From Limnephilus marmoratus (lineage: Eukaryota > Arthropoda > Insecta > Trichoptera > Limnephilidae): a DNA stretch of 64,000 bases. The notes beneath the pieces are model-generated. The model was not told the DNA's origin. It worked only from the letters and a program-made list of their open reading frames with translations, and searched no databases. A program made the translations under genes and the position numbers. Shown in pieces: positions 54,079 through 64,000 of this stretch. Within the stretch, counting starts at the first letter, position 1. The number at the start of each line of letters is the position of its first letter. Location: NCBI GenBank assembly GCA_917880885.1, contig OU862917.1:53366727-53430726 (forward strand), written 5' to 3'.

Positions 54079-54727
54079 ATCCGGGAGGCGGGTATGGGCA
54101 CTGCCGCCCCGGGAACCATTTATTGGATAAACAACACTCCTGCCACGGGTCACCCCGGTTCCATGCCAACTCGGAATCAAGTCAACCCAACACCTCTTCG
54201 AAAAGTCAAGCTGTGAAAAAAAATTGCATGAAAATAGCCCATAACGTAACCTGTCAATTTTTATACATTTTTTCGTCACTTTTAATGACTTTTCAAAGTA
54301 GGTGTTGAGTTGATTTAATTCTGAGTTGTCCGGTCACCGTGACCTCAAGTGGTTCGCTACGTTTGGTGACTTAGCAGGGGGGCCCGGGTTCACGGGGTGA
54401 GGTTTATTTAGCTCTTGGCAGGGAATGCGGGCCAGATCGGGAGAGACTGGTTTACGAAGACGTATCTAACCTAGACCTCTCCAGCTGGAATCTCTCGACC
54501 CATCACCTTGCAACGCAGTGGGATCGATGGATTCATACCTACTCCGTCACACCTGGACACATTGACCCTAGATACCAACCCACCCCTCATACCTTTTTTC
54601 TTCCCAGAACTTCCTCTCCTTCCTTTCCCTAAAAAGACCCTCCACACAGCATCCCCAAAGACGACATAGGCCCTGAGGGATTTATTTTTCCTCAGGGCCT
54701 CCTGTGTGGAGCTAATGTAAAAAAAAT
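54079..54727 (+). mobile_element. LINE-tail repeat (family A) interrupted by an AACTCAG-family MITE
   Basis: 54079-54148 (gcgggtatgggcactgccgc ... gccacgggtcaccc) and 54345-54727 (caagtggttcgctacgtttg ... ctcctgtgtggagctaatgt, A run) make up one tail copy. The MITE lies in between. Confidence 0.8.
54150..54345. mobile_element. MITE of the AACTCAG family, copy inside the LINE tail
   Basis: ggttccatgccaactcggaa at the left, ttctgagttgtccggtcacc at the right; middle cccataacgtaacc. Inserted in or next to a GGTCACC/GGTGACC site of the LINE tail. Confidence 0.75.
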
Positions 54728-54779
54728 CCTCGAATTCTTTCATTAACTTTCGCGTCATATATATTATTCTCTAATACCA

Positions 54780-55230
54780 AAAATTTGTGTGCAGTAGAAG
54801 GTAGAAGTGAAACTAAAGTAGACAAGAGTGAGGAGGCTACGAAGCACCGCCCAAAGAGGAGACCGATTATTCTATCTCATTCTCTTGCAGGCTAAATCCT
54901 ATAGATGTATGTGTTTGTCTCTTTTTAGTGTGGCTATTTTTGGTTGCATTGAGTTTCAAATCACATCGGTGCTAAAGAAGTTTTCACTTCAAAAATTATA
55001 ATTAAAAATAATACTGTCTCTGTATCTGTGTGTAACTCTGGTTCAATGACCTCTACAACTGAGATTTGCATTGATTTTCACAATTGGAACTGATTGTGGG
55101 AACGATTCATCGATAAAGTAGATAGGAAAAGTGTTTTAATACTTATCTCTTTAGTGTCGCTTTTTCGATTCATCGAGTGTCAAATCACAACGGTGCTGAT
55201 GAAGTTTCACTTCCAAAAACTTTTGTTACG
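54780..55230. repeat. Repeat family D, inverted copies
   Basis: 54795-54990 (gaggctacgaagcaccgccc, gcaggctaaatcctatagat, tgagtttcaaatcacatcgg) is the reverse complement of the unit in 14600-14810. A partial second copy lies at 55130-55225. Confidence 0.75.
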
Positions 55231-55452
55231 ACTAGACAATTTAGTTTCGATAGAAACACTGATTTTGCATCATCAAATGCTTATAGTAAAGTGTCTTTTA
55301 TCGGCCATTATCAAAACACCATTCCTCTAGAAATTTCCATTGAATAATATCACCAATAAGCATTTTATGAAGGAATTTTAACGTCTTTGAAAATCCGTTG
55401 CATTTGGTTCTCATAAACTCATAACAAATGATATTTCCCAGAAATGATCGTG

Positions 55453-55560
55453 GGCTTGGCTTGCAAACACACGTACTGAAACTGAAATACCGTTTAGTCA
55501 TGTTACTTGGCTTGCAAACACACGTACTGAAACTGAAATACCGTTTAGTCATGTTACTTT
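55453..55560. repeat. Exact 51 bp tandem duplication
   Basis: ttggcttgcaaacacacgta followed by ctgaaactgaaataccgttt and agtcatgttac appears twice back to back without differences. Confidence 0.95.
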
Positions 55561-57040
55561 CCGAGTATTTTCGAAATGTCATTTGCCAATTTATGCAAAA
55601 ACCCACTATAGTTTTATGATTTTCGTAGCGTATTGATCTGCTCATAATTCATAATTTTAGAAGTGAATCTACATTTGAAACTTGCAGTGGGGCAATAGGC
55701 CACTTGCATCACATTTTTTTTAAATTTTTTTCCGGTTTAGGAAAATATTCTAGGACATTCTGTATTATTATTATTTTTTTAATCGTATTTTTGAAACCCT
55801 GGGGATTTTTTGAAAATTTCAATCCGAAAAATCAGACCATTTTTTATAAACCGGAAAGACGGGACATAATTTTATAGGTGAGAAAAAACAATAATTACAT
55901 AGCCGAAAATCATTTAAAAAAAAAGAACGTTTTCCACACGAATGGCACAGAAGAATAACGAGGCATACCAAAAATATTACATCTCATAAATATTTTTTTC
56001 CTTGATCTATCTTATTCATCATAAATCATTATAATGTACAACGTCTATATTAATAAATCCAATGTAATACACTTGTACTTGTAAATTATAATAATAATAA
56101 GAATATTATAAAATTTGATTTTGATAAAATCAGCACTATAACCATTATACCTCTAAAACACGTACCGACATCTAAATTGTACGGGGTTCTCTTCACAAAT
56201 TTCAAAACATCTGTCAAAAATTCAAACCAAATGATAGGTTCGCAGAGAACAAACATTAAATCTAGTGAACGAATTAAAAAATTCGCCTGAAATCAAAGTG
56301 ATGCCATATAAAAAAATTAAATCAGTGTGGAATTTTACAAAATTAATAGGAACATTTTCGGAGACGGGACATTTTCATGTAGTGACGTCACGATCCCAAA
56401 TAATGGATTTATGTATTTAAAAAAAAAAAAAAAAACTGTACATTTCTACAAAATTTTACTAACATTTTCGTAATCTTAGTAAAAAGATCTATCCACACGA
56501 TTTTTTCCAAGTCGTTATGAAATCCATGCAAGTGGCCTATTTGTGCATTCAGATATTAGGTGTCTACCTAGGTAGTAAGTAGGTAGGTATATTGATTTGT
56601 TTTTTTAACTCATGGCTGAGGGTTTCCCTGTTATATCGAGATTCGGAAGTTCCCCCCACAAGAATTATTTGCACCAATTGATAATAATGGGTATAAAAAT
56701 AATAATTTATCTCGAGTCTCGTGGAATCCTTCTATGCGGGCGTTCCCCTGTTCAATAACTCGACGAAGTGGCATTTCAACGCCCCTTTGAAAATCAATTA
56801 CTTAAAGTAACTGGCAGAAGGATGAAAGTAAACTGAATGCTGTTGAAATGAGATCCCTGAGGCGGATGTACTTATGGTCAAGGGCGGATTTTAGGGGGGA
56901 TTTAGACGGTATTTTTGTGTACTGTGGAGATTCCACCACAGTACATACTTAGAAGCTAAAACTGTCTTTTTTAAACATTTAATTTTTCGATTGTTTTGAC
57001 ACTTTCATAAACCTTCCTATACATACTTGAACTTGTGAAA
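55561..57040. other. No gene seen
   Basis: AT-rich intergenic DNA. 57032-57072 contains a 13 bp inverted repeat (aaataaagttgaa ... ttcaactttattt). Confidence 0.45.
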
Positions 57041-57075
57041 TAAAGTTGAAGTATGATATTTCAACTTTATTTCTA

Positions 57076-57395
57076 ACAGTAGGTAATTGTTGTTTTTTTG
57101 CCCGTCTGCCCCTTGTGCCCGCCCAGAAAAAAATTCTAACAGTAATTGTTGATTTTTTTGCGCATCCGCCCCTTGTGCCCCCCCCCCCCACCCAAAAAAA
57201 AATCCTAACTGTAATTGTTGATTTTTTTGCGCATCCGCCCCTTGTGCCTCCCCCCAAAAAAAAATCCTAACTGTAATTGTTGATTTTTTTGCCCGTCCAC
57301 CCCTTGTGCCCCTCAGAAAAAAATCCTAACAGTAATTGTTGATTTTTTACCCGTCCGCCACTTGTGCCCCCCCCAGAAAAAAATCCTGGATCCGC
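57076..57395. repeat. Tandem repeat of about 60 bp, five units
   Basis: Each unit has gtaattgttgatttttttgc, ccgcccc-ttgtgcccc, a C run, and aaaaaaatcctaac. Units differ in C-run length. Two frames through it are artefacts. Confidence 0.9.
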
Positions 57396-57865
57396 CCTTG
57401 CTTATGGTACAACCATGTATGATCGTGTGAGAAATGTGGATATCGGCAAATAATATAAGGCTAATGTAAGCGTAATAAGTAGAGTAAGATTAAGAAAGGA
57501 ATCCTCAGATGGTTTGGGCATGTAGAACGAATGAAAGAAGAAAATAGTGTGAGAAGAATATATGACGCAAATGTGAATGGAAGAAAAAGTCGGGGACGCC
57601 GAGGAAGACATGGCACGATCAAGTGAATCAGATACTTGAGTCGGGCCGTGTCAAAAGTCAGAATAATAGAAAATTATGTATGAAACGATGTACGAATGTG
57701 AGTATGTGTGTATGAATGTGAGACGACGAATGAATGTAAGAAAAAATATGAATCTGAGTGAGGCAAGAAGTGTGTGCCAGGACCCAGGACCGAGTTGTTT
57801 GGCGGTCCGTCCTCTCTGCCTACCCCTGCGGGAAACGGCGTGATGGTTAGTTAGTTTATAATTAT
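57396..57865 (+). pseudogene. RTE-like LINE 3' end (second type)
   Basis: RKGILRWFGHVERMKEENSV then RRIYDANVNGRKSRGRRGR, and in later frames SRAVSKVRIIEN and SAYPCGKRRDG. The LRWFGHVERM and DVNG-x-x-x-x-GR boxes are typical of a LINE tail frequent in Lepidoptera. Frameshifts are present from 57610 on. Confidence 0.75.
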
Positions 57866-58295
57866 CTAAAAAAAAATTAAAATTAAAAAATAAATTAATA
57901 AAATAGCACGTATCCGTATTCAATATGAGCAATACCTTTTGATTATTTTTTTTCAGTTTGTATAAGTATTTTGGCATCAAATCCAAAATTACATTTTGTA
58001 TGAAAAGGGCTGCGCATGAGAATTTATTAATTGCGGTCAACAAACTCAATTATAATTAGGTTTTTTTTTTATAGTTTTTATAATAGATAGGTACTCTCAT
58101 TTCGTATGAATAGCGACCACCGTTGTTTGGAACACATATCAACATCAACGTATCCGCAAGTCAGTCAGGCAGTATGTTTGTAAACAGAAACAGAACAAAC
58201 AGGCAGTACCAGATACCGCTTGACATATTTAACTTTGCAGGCCGCCAAAAGAGTAATTAGACTTCGCGTTCCTCGTTGTTCAATGTACCCAACTA
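57866..58295. other. No gene seen
   Basis: Unassigned, AT-rich. Confidence 0.4.
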
Positions 58296-58425
58296 ACATC
58301 TGCCCTGATGATGGACACTGTACGCTGTCCGAAATGTTGGTTAAAGAGGGAGGTAGCGCAACACGGCATAACACCCTAAAAACAAATAACGAAAATACTT
58401 TTGGCCGTAAAAATCTAAAAACGTA
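58296..58425. repeat. Penelope-like terminal repeat, third copy
   Basis: ctgccctgatgatggacact, gtccgaaatgttggttaaag and caacacggcataacacccta match 35908-36005. Confidence 0.75.
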
Positions 58426-58524
58426 TCATACCTCACTAACATTATCTGCGGAGCGAACGGATCGCTATAGAATTCAATTTGGCACACACTCCTTGCTTCA
58501 TTCGCGTTCATACGAAGACATCCA

Positions 58525-59126
58525 GTGAAAGCAAAATTAAAATTGATGGTGAAATTATTGAAAATGTTACTGAAATGAAATATTTAGGAGTTATATTAGA
58601 CTCCAAACTAACATCAACAAGCATGCTGAAATTGCTGAATATACACAAAAGAAAATTGGGAAAAAAATATCTTTTTTGGGAAGAATTCGGCCAAAACTAT
58701 CTAGTAAAACTGCAATCACTATCTACAATTCGATTATTGCTCCACATTTTAACTATTGCTCAACTATCCTTTTCCTATGTACCTAACGAACGAGAACAAA
58801 ATAAGTTTCAAATTCTCCAAAACAGGGCAATGAGAATAATATTACGGCGGAATAGATTTTCAAAAGTAAACAAAATGTTAAAGGAACTGAATTGGCTAAC
58901 CGTGAAACAGATGCTGACCTTGAATACGATGATATTTATACATAAAATAATTAACAACATTTTACCAAAATACTTTTCAAATAAAATTGTATTCAACAAG
59001 GACATTCACAGACATAACACAAGAACATGCAAAGAAATCAGGCTTCAAGAAAAGGATAAGGCGAATACGCAGAACAGTTTGCTGTACAAGGGGATGAAGT
59101 TGTATAACAAGCTACCAGAGACTTAG
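58525..59126 (+). pseudogene. CR1/jockey-type LINE, C-terminal reverse transcriptase fragment
   Basis: One open frame: KIKIDGEIIENVTEMKYLGV ILDSKLT, QNRAMRIILRRNRFSKVNKM and LKELNWLTVKQMLTLNTMIF, ending GMKLYNKLPET-stop. These are the thumb and C-terminal motifs (KYLGV-LD-KL, LQNRAMR-IL, NW-S/TV-x-Q, YN-LP) of CR1/jockey-type LINEs. It is 5' truncated: catalytic motifs are missing, and the tail ends in (AATA)n near 59270. Confidence 0.85.
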
Positions 59127-59516
59127 AAGTCCACACCAATTGGAAAGTTCAAGACGTATTGTAGGAGCTACATAAAATTTAGTTTGCAATATGAAATATT
59201 GTAATTAATTAGAAATTTGTAAACTTAAATGTACAAATTACTAAAATAAAATTAATAAATAATAAATAAAAAAATACGTACATTCTTGATATGACCCGAC
59301 TTACGTATCTATTGATTCACTTGATCGTGTCATGTCTTCATCGGGCATCCCCGACTTATTCTACCATTCATTTTTGCGTCATGTATTCTCCTTACACTGC
59401 TCCCTTCGTTCAACCGAAACCATATATGTGCCTCTTTCTTAATCTCATTCGTTACGATTACACCAGTCTTGTATTTCCGGATGTCCACATTTGTAACATG
59501 GTCAACGTTGTTTTAC
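59127..59516. other. LINE 3' region and (AATAAATA)n tail; then unassigned
   Basis: The A-rich tail lies at 59243-59275. 59285-59510 looks like a minus-strand relative of the RTE-like tail (cacttgatcgtgtcatgtct). Confidence 0.5.
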
Positions 59517-59712
59517 CGGTGACCGGACAACTCAGAATGAAATCAACTCAACACCTTTGAAAAATATTTAAAAATGACGAAATTTAAAAAAAAATGGTCA
59601 AATAGGTTACATTAGGTTAGGTTAAAAGCTATTTTTCAATTATTAATTTCATAGAATTAATGACTTTTCAAAGAGGTGGTGTTGAGTTGACTTTATTCTG
59701 AGTTGGCATGGA
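59517..59712. mobile_element. MITE of the AACTCAG family, best-preserved copy
   Basis: ggtgaccggacaactcagaa at the left and ttctgagttggcatggagtc at the right; inner tgaaatcaactcaacacctt and gtggtgttgagttgacttta are also inverted. The middle has ggttacattaggttaggtta. Confidence 0.8.
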
Positions 59713-59754
59713 GTCGTTTTACCACATATAACAAAATGACGCAAATTAGTTTTA

Positions 59755-60345
59755 TTGAACTCAAAACTTCTTTAGCACCGTAGCATGTTTCTGTATCCAT
59801 TTGTAAATTTGTAAATAGTAAAATTAGTTAGAACCTAAGCATTCCTAATAAATTGTACAGCGCCCTTGAGATGATTTTTAACAAAAACGGCGCTCTATAA
59901 ATTATCGAATTATTATTATTATTTGTTGTGATTTGAAACTCGATGAAACGAAAAAGCGAAGCTAAAAAGAGACAAACACATACATCTTTAGGATTTAGCC
60001 TGCGAGATAATGAGATAGATCAATCGGTCCCCCCTTTGTGCGGTGCTTCGTAGCTTCCCCACTCTCGTCTATTCCAGTTTTTTGAAGGTTTAACTTCTAC
60101 CGCGTGCGAACTGCACACAAATTTTGGCAGTGAAAACTGCTTTAGCACCGTTGTGATTTGAAACTCGATGGAACGAAAAACCAACACTAAAAAGAAACAA
60201 ACACAAACATCTATAGGATTTAGCCTGCGAGAGAATGAGATAGAATAATTGGTCTCCTCTTTTTGCGGTGCTTCGTAGTTTCCCCACCCTTGTCTACTTT
60301 AGTTTTCTGAAGGTTTCACTTCTACCGCGTGTGAAGTGCACGCAA
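59755..60345. repeat. Repeat family D, partial copies in tandem
   Basis: 59930-60115 and 60126-60345 each contain tgatttgaaactcgatg, aggatttagcctgcgaga and tgcggtgcttcgtag; 59760-59785 is a short third piece. An unrelated segment ending in aattattattattatt separates the first. Confidence 0.8.
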
Positions 60346-60840
60346 ATATTTTTTTTAGTAACTAAGATATCGAAAGGTTTTTTCAAAAAAATATGCGTAG
60401 CAAGCGATTAAGTTCACCCAGACTACAAAGTTAAGAGTGTCAAATGTATGAATGTGTGTAAGAACAGAGAACAAATGTCAGTAGTAGGTAGTACCGGAGT
60501 GTAACAGAAACAGACTCAGCCCGATGCTATGGATGGTACAATTCTTAACCGTTACGGATAGCCGTTGTTTTGACCTGCCACTCGCTTCTAGCTCGTGATT
60601 ACTGTTTGGACTTTACTCTGACGCGAGGCATACTTACTTCTTCTTCTTCTTCTGACGACTTCGATTCAGAAAATGCGGACATCATCACTGATTAATCTCA
60701 TTATATTATTTATAGCAGACTTTTCCGAAGTTATTTGGCTCGCCGCACTCATTTTTAAAATATGACTGCACATCTGCTGACCTTGTACAAATCGTAAGCG
60801 AGCCCTTTTGTTGACCTGTCACATGATTAAAAAAACTATC
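60346..60840. other. No gene seen; (CTT)n at 60641-60657
   Basis: Unassigned. Confidence 0.4.
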
Positions 60841-61335
60841 AAGGGCGTATATAAGGTGGTTTAGGGGGTTCAACCCCCCCCCCCCTTCACCCTCGGTTTG
60901 GCGTAGGAAAAAAGAATAGAATAGTAGTTGTAGATTACATTCCTGGAAAATACAACAATATTATTTGCACTATCTCTTTTATCAATGTTATGTAAAAAAT
61001 AATTTGTGTTAATTAAACGACCAAAAAACCTTCTAATACATTTTACAACCCCCCCTTTCCTCCATTGCCCCCCCCCCCCCACATGATTGCTATAGCTACG
61101 CCATTGAAAACTATAACAAAAAATATATTCATCTTATAAGGTGTCTACTCATTTTCATAGTATTTAGCAGAGTTTTTCCTAGTTATTGGGCTAACCCCCC
61201 CCCCCCATATGAGTGCTATAACTACGACATTGAAAACTATAATACATAATATATATTGATTTTATTAGGTATCTACTCATTTTCATAGTATGTACTCAGC
61301 AGAGTTTTTTCTAGTTATTGGGCTAACCGCCCCCC
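60841..61335. repeat. Tandem duplication of about 130 bp with C runs
   Basis: 61085-61195 and 61205-61325 share gccattgaaaactataa-type text, ctactcattttcatagtat and gttattgggctaaccccccc. C-rich runs at 60874-60890, 61066-61080, 61194-61206. Confidence 0.8.
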
Positions 61336-61557
61336 GTTATTCAGCGGTATACTAGTACAATAATATTGCATTTTCGTTTTTTCGACGATTTTCTCTCGAC
61401 TGTCCGTCGTGTGAGTGAGCATCATCATCATCATTACATAGTATAAAATGAAGTCGCTAAAAATGTATGTGCGCGTTAATCTTTTAAACTTTAAGATTTT
61501 CATACGGTTTTCACCAATAGATAGAGTGATTGAAGAGGAATGTTTATATGTATAATA

Positions 61558-61822
61558 GGGGTCGTCCATTAATCACGTGATGTTTTTTTAGCAACTTTTT
61601 AACCCCCCCCCCCCTGGTGATATGTGGTGAGGTTTTAGACTAACCCCCCCCCCGAAATCACGTGTATTTTTTTAGTGCAAAGAATTTTGAAATTTTCAGA
61701 ATATTATCTCGAAAAATAAATACACGTGATATCTCATTATACCCCCCACCCGTCGTGATATTTCGTGATTTTTTCCGAACCCCCACCCCCTTTCGAGCAT
61801 CACGTGATTAATGGACGACCCC
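61558..61822. mobile_element. MITE with GGGGTCGTCCATTAATCACG inverted ends
   Basis: Both ends carry the 24 bp inverted repeat starting GGGGTCGTCCATTAATCACG; ATA flanks both sides (61555-61557, 61823-61825), consistent with a 3 bp target duplication. The interior has alternating C runs and aaatcacgtg-type repeats. Harbinger-like origin is likely. Confidence 0.85.
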
Positions 61823-62255
61823 ATACATGTAAATTATATTAGAGAAAAGCCGAGAAATTCAAAGAAAACATATTTTTGTGCGATTTAAAAGGCTGACGGG
61901 CCGTACTATAGTCACTTTCTACGGAAGAAATTGGAAAATAGATGTCCTAGAGTAAGTAGGTATTTGATTTTCCCTTTTCAAATATCCAGTGTTGCATTAC
62001 AAGCATTGTATAATTAGTGGCGATCGCTAACTATATTATTATATATTACATATAATAATAATATAGTTGATTCAAGAGGAAGGTTTATATCTATAATACA
62101 TCATACATGCTTATTATAGTAGAGAAAAGCCGACAAATTCAAATATTCAATTCAGGTAGCGGGCAGCGGGTAGCTGGCAAGCGGGTGGTGTGGATTTTAT
62201 AAAGGTTGGGTAATGGCGTTGTCACAGTAACGTGTGGCCGGGTCTGCTAGTATTT
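61823..62255. other. Unassigned; Helitron-like end at 62160-62253
   Basis: ggtaatggcgttgtcacagt and gtggccgggtctgCTAG|T resemble a Helitron 3' end. A taatataat palindrome lies at 62033-62070. Confidence 0.35.
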
Positions 62256-64000
62256 TATAAAATGTTGTTTAAGTGAGCATATTTTAAACAACATCTTACA
62301 CCTTTACAAGAGTCCCCCTGTTTGGGAACTTTGTCGCTAGAGCATTGTGAGGCGTGGGTACTGGGTAGGTCCTGTACCTACTGTAGGAAGGGATTTATTT
62401 ATGCGGGTCTTGAAGAGGCCCGGATTATATGAAGGAGCGAAAACAGATCCCAGTATCTCGTTCCACTTACGACTTACTTAAAAAAGAGTCGAAGAAACAA
62501 ACTGTTCTCATGCAGCCAACATCAACTACTATGAATGATGAATGGGTGTTCCGCTCGTGTCCGTCAAGTTTCAGGCACGTGCACCGGGGATCGTAGAATG
62601 CCTAGCATGCCCTTATTGCGTCTGTGCATTAGAGATGGTATTGGTCTGTTAACAACGGATTGTCAATTTGACGGACCGCTCTCCTTTTCACGGAATCAAG
62701 TGGATTCACGAAGTATTGTGGGGCTCCCAGAGGGGGTTCCAAAACTTAACAGTAAAAAAATAAAATATTTTAATCTCTAATTTAGCTACTACGGGCCTGA
62801 TTAAAAATAATGATTTCGACTCTTTATATGTAAATGTTTATTGCTCTGGATCTTGTTTCAACCTTGGTTCATTATTTGGCAGACTATTATAAGATTTATG
62901 ACCTGGTACTCTAAAAGCGTCATCTCCAAGTTTAGAACCTGGACTTGGCTTTGGTTCTTTGAACTTTCCGATAGCGTAATATTTCGATTGGCTGCTTATT
63001 TATGCTTAGTCATGCTGGATAGCTCATTATTTACACAAAATTTCTTGAATCAGTTTCTTAGTCAAAAGTCTTGCGGCTTCCAGTGCAATGGCAGATGTCC
63101 TAACACATAAAGTTGTCTTAAAATATATTATTGTAAAAGGTATTGTTGTGAAAGCTAATATTATTCGAACTAGACCTTTACGCAATCGGTTAGAACGGTC
63201 CCTTGCAAAGCCAGGGCAGCTGTTGAATGAATAAACTACTCGAAGGTAGTAAAGACCTACATGTAAACACGTTACAATGAAATAGCGTATTTTCGCTGTT
63301 TTTTTAACCTCTAAAAAAATTACGGTAATGAAGGTATTTTTATTTTATTTTTAAATTGATAAATACATTTTCTAAAATTGGTCATTTTTGATTTGCCGCC
63401 AAAAGACATGTTCGTTTTTATTCGTGGATTCGGCGGCGTTGACGTCACGCCGGGCAATGTTAGTGACAGCTGTCTTGTCAGACAGTGGCGATTTCTATAT
63501 CATAATGACGTTGTAGCCAATTGGAACCGTTTCGGAATCTGCGGTTTTTCAAATCAATTTGTTAAAAGTACTTACACAGGCGTGGATAAACTTACGATTG
63601 CACAGGGTGTAACAGCACCTACCCGAATGATTTTAACCAGCGATTCCTGAGCGTATTTGGAGTAAAAAAATTAAATTTTATTTTGCTGTCCGATTACATT
63701 TTTTTTTCAATTAAAAGCATTAAAAATATATTTCCGTCACACATCGCAACTGAGTAGTCATGAGAGTAGTTTATAGCCCAGCGGGTCACTTGATAAGCGT
63801 TGCGTCTCGTTCTAGCAGCATGGTAAAGGCGCGCGTATTGCTCAAACCTGTCGAGACGTATAGGGTTGGGATCAGTAGCGAAGTGATTGAAAAATGTATC
63901 ATCCGACAGCAAAATGACGTCGACATTTTTACTCCAAATATGCTCAAGAATTGCAGGTTAAAATCTTTCAGGTACGTGCTTTTGCACCCCGTATAGGACA
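62256..64000. other. No gene recognised
   Basis: 62390-62480 (cttgaagaggcccggattat, atcccagtatctcgttccac) resembles a LINE-derived repeat. ORFs at 62841-63110, 63378-63650 and 63694-63996 show no family I know; 63770-63870 contains weak pol III box-like text (agcccagcgggtcac) and may be a SINE. Confidence 0.35.

Noticed and set aside
56979..57270. Frames with repeated RIFFW/KKILTVIVDFF segments
   Set aside because: These are translations of the 60 bp tandem repeat.
63378..63996. Possible gene at the right edge
   Set aside because: Frames on both strands are short, without recognisable motifs or splice signals; box-like text hints at a SINE instead.
1..64000. CRISPR array, rRNA genes or operons
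   Set aside because: No regularly spaced identical repeats with unique spacers, no rRNA sequence, and the gene structure is clearly eukaryotic with introns.

Overview
The window is animal nuclear DNA, AT-rich, intron-containing and packed with transposable elements. Family content (kinesin-14, BolA3, an RTE-type LINE tail with the RLRWxGHxxRM signature, many MITEs, TAGGTAGGTACC-type simple repeats) fits an insect; a moth or butterfly is my best guess, but the order is inferred and not shown.

Host genes are few. (1) Minus strand, 10973 down to 4177: four exons of a kinesin-14 of the Ncd/KIFC1 type (tail, coiled coil, neck and the start of the motor up to the P-loop); the rest of the motor lies beyond the left edge. 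(2) Plus strand, 11245-11275: a possible first coding exon of a CDK-like kinase, head-to-head with the kinesin gene. (3) Minus strand, 39278 down to 31695: two exons of mitochondrial BolA-like protein 3, separated by a 7.3 kb intron full of mobile elements; the targeting-peptide exon was not found. (4) Plus strand, 47628-47990: a compact intronless ORF of 120 codons that matches both conserved boxes of the FRAT/GBP family of GSK-3-binding proteins, a Wnt-pathway regulator best known from vertebrates. This is the most interesting host gene here.

Everything else that can be named is mobile DNA. Region by region: 1-2835 LINE with RNase H; 6774-8665 a pogo-like element and 8736-8897 a Harbinger-type MITE, both sitting in a host repeat whose empty sites survive at 17048 and 16980; 11402-12147 a hAT-type element with an 8 bp target duplication; 13246-18212 assorted MITEs and duplications; 20045-22570 Helitron-like repeats with pyrimidine-rich minisatellites, one interrupted by a hAT-type element with a perfect 8 bp duplication; 22592-25694 a 3.1 kb transposon with about 550 bp inverted repeats and a decayed gene ending in a CXC-type cysteine cluster; 28185-34192 three RTE-type LINE copies, two with clear target duplications, and one MITE with an empty paralogous site; 35240-36005 a Penelope-like remnant with inverted ends; 36246-37835 a piggyBac-like element inside a MITE; 39575-40320 CR1/jockey-type LINE ends in both orientations; 42336-45055 a hAT element containing a zinc-finger pseudogene and a second hAT that itself contains a Harbinger MITE; 49200-50700 local tandem duplications; 51584-51667 a near-perfect hairpin; 53190-61822 more LINE ends, MITEs and tandem repeats.

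Target duplications, empty paralogous sites and nesting give a relative order of insertion for many elements without outside data. All calls come from reading motifs by eye; no database search was run.
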